Part shown: in pieces, positions 5,295 through 13,600 of the stretch
Layout: each line of letters begins with the position of its first letter
How positions within the stretch are numbered: position 1 is the stretch's first letter
Virus record (IMG/VR): IMGVR_UViG_3300025736_000185
Span: 1-24,972 of that record
Reading direction: 5' to 3' (one strand)
Length of the DNA: 24,972 nucleotides
Source: a virus
Program-made: the position numbers and the translations under genes
The notes under the pieces: generated by a model
The model's database searches: none
The model's input: the letters and a program-made list of their open reading frames with translations, nothing else
What the model was told of the DNA's origin: nothing

Positions 5295-6031
5295 AGTTTC
5301 GTCGCAACCATAGCGCCGCCGCCGATATCGAAGTGCGTCACAGGAGGTGTCATCCTTAGGGGTGGCACCTCGAAATCTACATGGTGTTGCACGATGGTGT
5401 CACAGTCCAGATAGACCTTGAGCCCCGCAGCCTGTGCGACCGCGCAGAACCCACAGTCCTCGTTCACCTCCGCTTGATGTTGCACCAATCCCTCCGGAGT
5501 TTCCTCTACGTGCTGGATAAGCATGTGCCTGAACCACGGATATTCCATGCGTTCCAAGGCCGACCGACGCACCAGCATGAACCCGCCCCCACACCAGTCG
5601 ACCTCACAGAGGCCCGTAGACTGCGTTGAAGCGAGGTTACCGGGGTTACCGGCAGCAAGAGCCCACTGACCCGCCTGATAGCACCCTGGGCTTGTACGGG
5701 CCCTGTAAGCGCCACTGACGATATCTACGTTACGCCGCAGGAGGCGCTCGATGTGCTCCGGTACCCAACTGATATCCGCATCGATGAACAAATAATGCGT
5801 GAACCTCGAGTCAAGCATCTGCCGTAGCCGTGTGGAGGCACCGTTGTTGACCCCTGTGTTGCGTGCGAGAGCCAACATTGCACTCTGAACGGCGACATAC
5901 TCTACATTGAGCCCCGCTTTTTCAGTGTCGATGAGCGATATCTTGTGCTCATCGCACTGTTCGGTGTACATTGGGGTCACGATTTTGATGCGGTGCTGCG
6001 GGTACTGTGGCCCGGTCTCTCCCTGATACAT
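5291..6031 (-). CDS. GT-A-type (GT2-like) glycosyltransferase
   Basis: A 246-aa protein. KIVTPMYTE (16-23) opens the nucleotide-sugar fold. A DAD motif at 84-86 in YLFIDADISW is the metal/sugar-nucleotide site. WCGGGFMLVRR (146-156) and NEDCGFCAVAQAAG (190-203), with a late HH pair (216-217), match the acceptor/catalytic segment typical of small GT2-like enzymes. It probably moves a sugar from a nucleotide donor to a phage or host acceptor in the cytoplasm. It is the last gene of the tail operon, 12 bases after the 392-aa fibre-like gene, with AGGAG 5 bases before the ATG. Co-transcription with fibre genes points to sugar modification of a tail protein; surface polysaccharide or DNA base modification are alternatives. 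Confidence 0.78.
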   Translation of the reverse strand: MYQGETGPQYPQHRIKIVTPMYTEQCDEHKISLIDTEKAGLNVEYVAVQSAMLALARNTGVNNGASTRLRQMLDSRFTHYLFIDADISWVPEHIERLLRRNVDIVSGAYRARTSPGCYQAGQWALAAGNPGNLASTQSTGLCEVDWCGGGFMLVRRSALERMEYPWFRHMLIQHVEETPEGLVQHQAEVNEDCGFCAVAQAAGLKVYLDCDTIVQHHVDFEVPPLRMTPPVTHFDIGGGAMVATKL

Positions 6032-6043
6032 GCTATCTCCTGG

Positions 6044-7222
6044 TTATGCGTTGACTCTCCACATCAGTGTTTGCTGTGGCCATCCCTTCGTGCCCGTCAC
6101 GCCAAAGGTAGCCCCGGCGAACTCTTGTTCACCGCTTGCGACGTTCTCCTGCAGCGTCTGAAATGCCGCTGTCCCGTTGGCTGGCACATACATGCGGCCC
6201 GGACGTACGTTGTTGTTGGCGTTGAGAAAGTCGTACACCTGGCATAAGACACTCTCAGTGCCAACGGGGGCTTGAATCTCCGCAGGCAGGCCACTGATTA
6301 TGAACCCTGTACCATCACTGTTGGCCTGTAAATCGGAGAAATGTGCGATGACGACATCTCCCTGGATGGAGTAATCGACATAAGAAAATGTCTCGACGTC
6401 CATGTAGCTGTCGGAGATAACCGCAGTGAATCCTGCACTCTTATACCTCTGGGCTGTGTCGCTCTCGCCCTGGACCACACCACCGTTCTCATCCGTGTAG
6501 AGATCCCTGAACTTACCCGCCGCTGCCACATTGTACTGTGCCCCTTCACCGTCGTATCCTGTAAGCGTGATGCCGTTCTCGGCACTGACTGCTGCCCCTG
6601 TCGTCAACTTGAGCTTGCCGTAGGACGCCTGAAGAAGGAGGTGTGCCGTGCCGCCCCCACCGTTGTTAGACCGGAGGTGGAGCTCGGCGTCATTGACCGC
6701 GTTCGTACCTGTGTAGCCGAAGGAACTATAGTCAGAGGCGTCTCCGCCGTCTATCACGAACTTGACTGGGTCGGCGATCGGGATGGGGTTGATGACGAAC
6801 TTACATCCTGCCAGCGTCGCAGCGCCTGTCAGGCCCTGCTCACCCATGAAGTACACATGCCCGTCCTCGGAGTAGACAGCGCTACCCTGCTGTGTGAGGA
6901 AGGTGTCCACGATCCCGTCTCCGAGATGTGGTATGCCTGTCACGCCAGTGTCCACGAAGTACCCTGTGTTGGAGCTGAGCGTCGTGTTGAGAGCGTCCGC
7001 TACATTCGCGATAGATGGATACGACGTGTTGGTATAGAACACACCTGAGGCACCTATCGTGCGGGACTCGTCCGGAGTCCATTTGAAGTACTCGTTGTTG
7101 TTGAACTTCCGCACCATCTTGTGCGAGTCGGTTGCGAAGCCCAGCTGTCCGGAGCGGAGGATACCGGTAAGACCGGCCTCCGTGCTCTCTGCTCGCAGTA
7201 CATCCTTATACTCGTTAGGCAT
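6044..7222 (-). CDS. Tail fibre-like/appendage protein, 392 aa
   Basis: The N-terminus (about residues 20-40, LRSGQLGFATDSHKMVRK) resembles the start of many phage fibre or neck-appendage proteins that begin with a 'GELGxATD' segment. The remainder is rich in Gly, Thr, Ser and Asn with many beta-type segments, and ends in GTKGWPQQTLMWRVNA. There are no membrane segments. AGGAG lies 7 bases before the ATG, and the start overlaps the stop of the 1011-aa gene (TAATG). It lies downstream of the tail tip gene and before the glycosyltransferase. Receptor contact or a decoration at the tail tip is likely; the exact family is not recognised. Confidence 0.6.
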   Translation of the reverse strand: MPNEYKDVLRAESTEAGLTGILRSGQLGFATDSHKMVRKFNNNEYFKWTPDESRTIGASGVFYTNTSYPSIANVADALNTTLSSNTGYFVDTGVTGIPHLGDGIVDTFLTQQGSAVYSEDGHVYFMGEQGLTGAATLAGCKFVINPIPIADPVKFVIDGGDASDYSSFGYTGTNAVNDAELHLRSNNGGGGTAHLLLQASYGKLKLTTGAAVSAENGITLTGYDGEGAQYNVAAAGKFRDLYTDENGGVVQGESDTAQRYKSAGFTAVISDSYMDVETFSYVDYSIQGDVVIAHFSDLQANSDGTGFIISGLPAEIQAPVGTESVLCQVYDFLNANNNVRPGRMYVPANGTAAFQTLQENVASGEQEFAGATFGVTGTKGWPQQTLMWRVNA

Positions 7223-10200
7223 TAGACAACTCCTGTCTCTGTTATTGTATCATCACCTTGGTCGGCACGCTCAGTTATTGTGTCAACGTTGAGCAGTTTG
7301 CCGCGCTCTATGATCAGCCCATCAGTGAGCTCGACGTAGTCATACGGTTTGAGCAGCACCTTGAGCTGGATGCGGTTCTTGTTGAGGTCGCTCGTGATCT
7401 TCGTGATGTATCCTTCGCGTGGTCCATCAGTGAGGACGGCATCCTCGACCGTTACCGGATCCAGCAGCTCCAGTTGTGTGTTCGCCACACTCATAGGCAC
7501 GCTGAAGGTAGCGATCGACTTCTGGAGAGAGCACCAGTTCACGAGCTCCCACAGGTATAGCCGTGCTGCGTTGGTTTGCCCATTGTACGCTTTGTTGCGT
7601 GTGAGGTTGTACACATCCGAGTTTCGTGGATACCACTTCAATTCTGTGTACGCCACAGGAGGTGACTGCAAACTCTTCATGCGTAGATAGCCCTGGTGGG
7701 CGCGGCCCCACAGGTCTTTGGCATCTGCGTATTCAGAGCCACTAAACCCGCCAACATACTTTCGCCAATCTTCATCCAGCGCCGGGAATGCATCTTCGTC
7801 CGTGCGTTGTATTGTGTACTGGTTATTAATCATAGGCCCGCGATGTCCGCCGGAGTCGGTGTAGTTGAACGTTACGATGTAGTTCGTGTACGCCTTATTC
7901 ATCGGTGTGTACTTCAAAGCCTTGAGTGTACCGCGTACGATGTTGCTCTCATCAAAGGCGGCTACCGTAGTGACATCATCGAGCCACGCAGTGAGACGTC
8001 GCTTACCTGTCCGAAGCGGTATGATGGAGACGTAGCTGTGCCGACACAATTCCTTCAGATAATTGTAGGAGTTCTGCACCTGTGTGACGTTGCGACTGGT
8101 GAGCCACGTCGAGCGTGCAGACTCCAGATTGTGGTAGTCAATGTCAGCCGCGTCGATGCCGTCATATGCCTCGAGGATGTGTCTGAAGACGCCGTAGACG
8201 TTCTGTGTGTTGTATTCTCCGCTGTCGGTGTCGTACTCTCCTGTTGCGGCCACGTATAGATTTTCATCCGTGAGAGGAATCTTTGAGACACCATACATGG
8301 CAAACTGTTTAATAGCCCACGACGTGGTTGTGTTCTCGCCCTCGATACCAACCATCAGCTCCACCTGCAGAGACATCGCTATGCCGTCTTGGAGAGAGTC
8401 AAGAATAGAATCTGGGATAGTCAGTCCTTCAAAGATGCGTACGGTTTCGTCGTCTGCGTCATCAATTGCGTATGTCCCATTGTGATTCGAGAAGGAATTG
8501 GTGTACTGGAAGAACATGCTATCCTCACCATTGGTCCTGTCCCCTGTGTTTGGGAAGTTATGTGTGAAGACAACCTCGGTGTAGTACTGATTTGGCAGGA
8601 AGTTCACATAGTCACCCTCCTGCGTGAAGGACCTGCTCTGCGGATACACGAGCTCAACAGGCGGAATTGCAATCCCCTCGTCGTCCTTATCAGCGATAAG
8701 GTTCCCAAGGGCGTCCACCACACTCATCCTAATCTTGAATTTGTAACCCGTCGCCTCTCTCAGAAAGGTATTTGACACGTCGATTCCCACTTGAATGCTG
8801 TCGTATGCGCCGTAGTCGTAGCCATAGTCCGCGAACGCTATCGTCCAGGTCGCGAGGTCGTAATAAGCCAGATCACCAGGGGATGCATTTATAAGGCCTG
8901 TACGGTAGCTTGTTCGACGGTCGTAGTCGATCGTATGCTCTGGATCACCTTCGCTGAAAAGACTGGCTGTAAAGCTCTGTACGGAGAACGGCACTGCGGA
9001 GACGGTGTACACCTCTGTATCTACACCCATGTTAGTCGCACTCCACAACTTGAGTGTGCCCCTGTCTGGGTCGTACGATCTCAGTATCTGGGGTGTGTCA
9101 AATTTCACAAGATCTAAACCATACGGACCATTGTAGTACAAGATTGGATAGCCGTCTTCAGTGAGGTCAATCAATTGTAGCACCTCATCGGAGAGTTGAT
9201 ATTCTACAGACACATTCGCGGCACGCACCCACCAGTATGTGTCTGCCAACGGGAAGTTCTCGTCGATCAACGGCTCTACGATGCGACTCACAGGATACGC
9301 AGCATCGCGGCCTTCCGTGATAGAGGAGATGTTATTCTCTCCAGCAGGTAGTCCGATGTTCCCATCGAGGATCAGATCCGCAAATCGCCCATCAAGGCTG
9401 CCGAACTTTGACGGGAACTGTACGCGGTTGATTCTTATACCCACGTCGGCTCTGTCTTCACTTTTAAGGGAGAACAGAAACTTGCCAACAAGATTGCTGA
9501 GATCACCCTTGAAACGGTTGTCCATTTGAAGCTGCCCAATATAGATTACAGCCCGATTGTCTGTGGGGTCCCACAGCACAAGAGGGGCTGCTCTTAGCGC
9601 GTGGTTGTACCCATACATAAACGCTGAGCTGATAGGAAGCCATTGCGGATCTTCAGATATTCCCTGAAGCTTTATTGCATTCATACTCCCGAAGACCAGA
9701 GGCAGCACACTACCCAAATAGTTGGGATCGATGTTAGGGTTGTCAGCGTCGTTTAGTGTCGATGGGGGCATGTCCCTGTGTATCTTACGGAACTGATCGT
9801 CGCACGCGAAGCGGTGCTCGGTGTCTGTAGTCGGGTTGTTGGAGACAACGCCGTTCCACAGGTAATAAAACACGCCGTCAATCACCGTGAAGACCTGTAC
9901 CGCGCGGCCCACCAGGTAGATGGAGTTGTCCTCCAAGAACTGCCAGAACTCGTCTGTGCCCTTGCTACCGAGGATGTTGAAGTCGAATCCGCTCAGGTTG
10001 CCGTAGTCTCCGGAGACGGTGACGTCGATGGTACGCTTGGGCTTACCCAAACCATCCGCGGTGATCCACCCCTCGTACCACACGGCCTCGAGGACATCAC
10101 TACCTATGCCAGCCTCACCGGTCGGATAAGTGGGTGAGCCGTCATACGAGGGTCTGCCCGTTATGAAACGGAAGACTCCACTCTGCAGGCCGTACGTAGC

Positions 10201-10257
10201 ATCCGAGAGGGCTGTCTCGTCCGTGGTTACCTGTATCGCATAGTTGATTGTTGCCAT
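7222..10257 (-). CDS. Large tail tip/hub protein, 1011 aa
   Basis: It reads through from an ATG one base after the stop of the previous gene, with GGAG about 10 bases upstream. The N-terminal 160 residues (YEGWITADGLGK, FWQFLEDNSIYLVGRAVQV, WNGVVSN) look like a tail hub/baseplate domain, followed by LGSVLPLVFGSMN (181-193), which resembles the 'PxVFG/YG' segment seen in tail tip proteins. The middle is beta-rich and Tyr/Asp-rich; a late region (YVSIIPLRTGKRRLTAWLDD) resembles hub domains of Tal/J-type proteins. By size, order and composition it should form the tail tip or central hub. No peptidase motif was seen. The call is by context. Confidence 0.55.
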   Translation of the reverse strand: MATINYAIQVTTDETALSDATYGLQSGVFRFITGRPSYDGSPTYPTGEAGIGSDVLEAVWYEGWITADGLGKPKRTIDVTVSGDYGNLSGFDFNILGSKGTDEFWQFLEDNSIYLVGRAVQVFTVIDGVFYYLWNGVVSNNPTTDTEHRFACDDQFRKIHRDMPPSTLNDADNPNIDPNYLGSVLPLVFGSMNAIKLQGISEDPQWLPISSAFMYGYNHALRAAPLVLWDPTDNRAVIYIGQLQMDNRFKGDLSNLVGKFLFSLKSEDRADVGIRINRVQFPSKFGSLDGRFADLILDGNIGLPAGENNISSITEGRDAAYPVSRIVEPLIDENFPLADTYWWVRAANVSVEYQLSDEVLQLIDLTEDGYPILYYNGPYGLDLVKFDTPQILRSYDPDRGTLKLWSATNMGVDTEVYTVSAVPFSVQSFTASLFSEGDPEHTIDYDRRTSYRTGLINASPGDLAYYDLATWTIAFADYGYDYGAYDSIQVGIDVSNTFLREATGYKFKIRMSVVDALGNLIADKDDEGIAIPPVELVYPQSRSFTQEGDYVNFLPNQYYTEVVFTHNFPNTGDRTNGEDSMFFQYTNSFSNHNGTYAIDDADDETVRIFEGLTIPDSILDSLQDGIAMSLQVELMVGIEGENTTTSWAIKQFAMYGVSKIPLTDENLYVAATGEYDTDSGEYNTQNVYGVFRHILEAYDGIDAADIDYHNLESARSTWLTSRNVTQVQNSYNYLKELCRHSYVSIIPLRTGKRRLTAWLDDVTTVAAFDESNIVRGTLKALKYTPMNKAYTNYIVTFNYTDSGGHRGPMINNQYTIQRTDEDAFPALDEDWRKYVGGFSGSEYADAKDLWGRAHQGYLRMKSLQSPPVAYTELKWYPRNSDVYNLTRNKAYNGQTNAARLYLWELVNWCSLQKSIATFSVPMSVANTQLELLDPVTVEDAVLTDGPREGYITKITSDLNKNRIQLKVLLKPYDYVELTDGLIIERGKLLNVDTITERADQGDDTITETGVV

Positions 10258-10258
10258 T

Positions 10259-10630
10259 TTACAGCTCCAGGAAATCCTTCAAGACCGTGAGGTCCCTTAC
10301 CGATATGTTCGTGCCTTCGGGCAAGGCCATGGGCTCGAACTCTACCTCGAACTCCTCGTTGACCAGCTCGTTGAACTTGGCGATGAACGCTTCTTCCTTC
10401 GTGGCGTCAGCGCCCTCTGCGTACTCGATCCCTTTGGGGCCGATGCTCGTGACCCCGAACTCCACGAACACCTTGTCCTTCACGCTGTGCGTGATATCAG
10501 TCTCTTCGCCTATCTTCGTTATGAGCTTCATCAGCCGGACGGCATCCTTCACCGGGATCGGCAGAGCAGCTATCTTGCCCAATGCTTCCAAGAACACAGG
10601 GTTCAGCGTTGTACCTCTCGTCAGTTTCAT
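10259..10630 (-). CDS. 123-aa phage tail-region protein (DUF1617-like pattern)
   Basis: A small protein with an N-terminal helical half (FLEALGKIAALPIPVKDAVRLMKLITKIGEE) and a C-terminal acidic half ending in a leucine-rich tail (VLKDFLEL). The segment with LPIPVKDAVRLMKL followed by a long helix and a late NEEFEVEFEP is like that of DUF1617-type small phage proteins, as far as I recall. GGAGG lies 5 bases before the ATG. It sits between the collagen-like fibre and the tail tip gene. It may be a chaperone or connector for one of them; the function is not established. Confidence 0.6.
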   Translation of the reverse strand: MKLTRGTTLNPVFLEALGKIAALPIPVKDAVRLMKLITKIGEETDITHSVKDKVFVEFGVTSIGPKGIEYAEGADATKEEAFIAKFNELVNEEFEVEFEPMALPEGTNISVRDLTVLKDFLEL

Positions 10631-10641
10631 ACCGACCTCCC

Positions 10642-13600
10642 TTATGGTGCTGATAGTAGTCCATTTGCATCCGCGACCACGGTTCGTGATCCTGATCCTG
10701 CCAGGCCTGGCATAGTAATCCCCAGGTCACTGCCGACCCTGAGCGCCAATACGTGGTTTCCTGCATCGTTTTTAAGTCTGAACGCGAAAGCTCCACCATG
10801 TTCACTATCAACAATTTGGACATAGTTAATTGAACCTATGGCATTCTTTGTTCCTGCATTTTGTGTAACTCTGAATGAAAGGTTTGCGAAGGCTCCGTGG
10901 GCAGTTCCGTCTCCCTTGTTGTAGATCCATATACCTTGATACGTGTCGTTCGTAGGATTGAACACTGTATCAGAATCGAGTTGCATATCCAGAAGCGTGA
11001 CAGCGGGAGTAACGCCAATACCAACGCCACCAGCAAAGGTAGCATCCTGAGAAGCATCAAGCGTAATGGCAGCCGATCCACCCGTTTTTAGGCTGAGGGT
11101 GGAACCGTCAATCGTCAGTGGCAAACGAGTGCTTCCGTCTGTTGCTATAGCACCAATAGCCACCGCACTACTGATTACTACTCTGAATGTAGGATAGGTG
11201 GTGTTTTGTGTCAACCTCGCGGTGTCAGCAATACTGAACTGTCGATTAGTAGTTCTGTTCACATGAAGCAATAATGCTATTCCCTCAGTATCCGTGTTTC
11301 CGCCCGCATAAAACTCTTGACCAGATAAGCGTATTTTTTCTACCACTTGAACAGAGTCAGACGCGGTCAATTTTGTTGTCTGAGCAGTCCCAGCAAACTG
11401 TGCACTTTTATCACCAGCAAGATATAGAGCATCACCAAGAACTCCGTTGAGCATTGTCTGAAATCCAAGGCCAGCATCTCGAACGGCGTGTGTGACATCT
11501 TCCGCCTTGTGATATATTGTCGAGGTAAGCGCACTGGCTGTAGTATCAGAATCACTATAAATTTTGAATTCAACTTTGTCATTGTCGGCTACGTTTCCTG
11601 TGCCGCGATTATGATAAAGTCTAAACATCGACGCGGTAGCAATATTTCTTGTCGATGCAGCACGAAACACATCATCACTGGTTGAAGTAATATCTAATGC
11701 ATATGAGGGCGCTTTTCCAATGCCAACATTAGCATCGAACTGAACGGTACTCGAAGTATAGTGAACCAGGTCAACGAATGACCCAGTTGAATCATTCTGT
11801 ATGACAAACTCACCGCCATCCTCTGCTCTAAGTCTCCAGCCATCTCCATTATCCTGACCAGCATCTGCAAGAAGTTGTATATATGCGGGACCTGTATTTT
11901 CTCCTATTAGAGTTAGACTGGTCGACGTTCCTGTGTGCGCGAGAGCAGCTTTTAGTACTCCAGCGTGATAGTAGTTCATCGTGCCGACTTTGTTATAAAT
12001 CTCAAATATAGATTGGCTTATGCCAAATCCAGTTATATCTCCACCTTCATCATCATAGAGTATAAACTTAGCTTTAGTTTGGTCTCCTGCAGCGTTGGCA
12101 TATGTTCCACCAAGATTGAGGGTCAAGGGAGCGGCTACTGATGACGCGACGGCTGCTCCAAGAGATAGCGTAGATCCTGCTATAAGGGCAGCGGTTAATC
12201 CAAGAGAAGCGAACTGCACAGCACTACCTGTAGTAAGTCCTTGATCTAATGCTCCTAAATAACCCCACTGAGTGGCACTTATTGTCACCGCTCCTATGTT
12301 CTCAAGCTGACCGACTTCACCAGCAGTTAGATTCTTTAGCGCGTCTGGGAACCCATCTACATCGCCTTGGACTGTTGCCGCGGCACCTACCAAATCATAC
12401 AGTCCTGCATGGTTGCCCCATCCATATGCCGTATCGTAGTGCGCGTGGTCATAGGCACTCAAGTGAGCTGCTACAGCCGTCGCGGCTGTGCCTGCTGCTT
12501 CAATCCCTGCTGTGGCCAGCGTAGCCCATGCAACGTCTGTACCGTCTGTGTGCAGGATTGTTCCTGCACCACCCACCACAAGTTCTGCCCATTTAGGCGT
12601 AGCGTTTGCATAAATGATAGATCCCTGTGACACACCAGCGGCAAGGGTGTCACTATGGGTATCACTTAGTATAGCATGCGTGCCTGCGGCTCCTGTCTCT
12701 CCCTGACTACCTGTCTCTCCCTGTATACCGGTGTCTCCCTGATCTCCTTGGGCCCCGACACCAGTGTCGCCTTGGTCTCCTGCTACACCCTGTACACCAG
12801 TATCTCCCTGGATCCCCTGGACACCCGTCTCACCTTGATCTCCTGCTACACCCTGGACACCAGTATCTCCTTGAACACCCTGGACACCAGTATCACCTTG
12901 AATACCCTGAACACCTTGGACTCCGGTGTCACCTTGGATCCCTTGGACTCCAGTATCTCCTTGAATACCCTGAACACCAGTATCTCCTTGGATCCCTTGG
13001 ACTCCAGTATCTCCTTGAGTGCCCTGTACCCCTGTATCACCTTGAGTGCCCTGAACCCCCGTGTCTCCTTGAACGCCTTGAACTCCAGTACCACCTTGGA
13101 TCCCTTGAACTCCAGTATCACCTTGGATCCCTTGTACCCCTGTATCACCTTGGATCCCTTGTACCCCTGTATCACCTTGGACCCCTTGAACTCCCGTGTC
13201 TCCCTGCGCACCAGTATTCCCCTGGGTCCCCTGTACTCCCGTGTCTCCTTGGATACCTTGGACTCCAGTATCTCCCTGTATACCAGTGTCTCCTTGTTCT
13301 CCCTGTGTACCTTGAACACCAGTGTCGCCCTGATCACCTTGAGATCCAGTGTCACCCTGTGATCCCGTCTCTCCTTGAACGCCTGTATCTCCTGTCAACC
13401 CTGTTTCACCCTGAGCACCTACAGCCCCAACGGTAATCGGTGAGTGAATGTGAGAGGCATTAACAGCACCGTCGTAATAAAATGAACACGTGACGTCGGA
13501 AGACCGCGTGGTCTGGAAGTAGGCTTTGACAACGAGTCTGTCTGTCTCCAAAAGAGATATCGCCGTAGACTGTGTCAGCAATAGTGTCGACACCTCTACA

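Noticed and set aside
5280-5310. Search for a bidirectional terminator where the two operons meet
   Set aside because: No stem with a T-tract was visible on either strand; the genes overlap by 4 bases, leaving no room for one.
6341-7048. Plus-strand open frame of 235 codons opposite the 392-aa fibre-like gene
   Set aside because: It lies wholly antisense to a gene with good start and composition; Cys/Val/Arg-rich product typical of a shadow frame.
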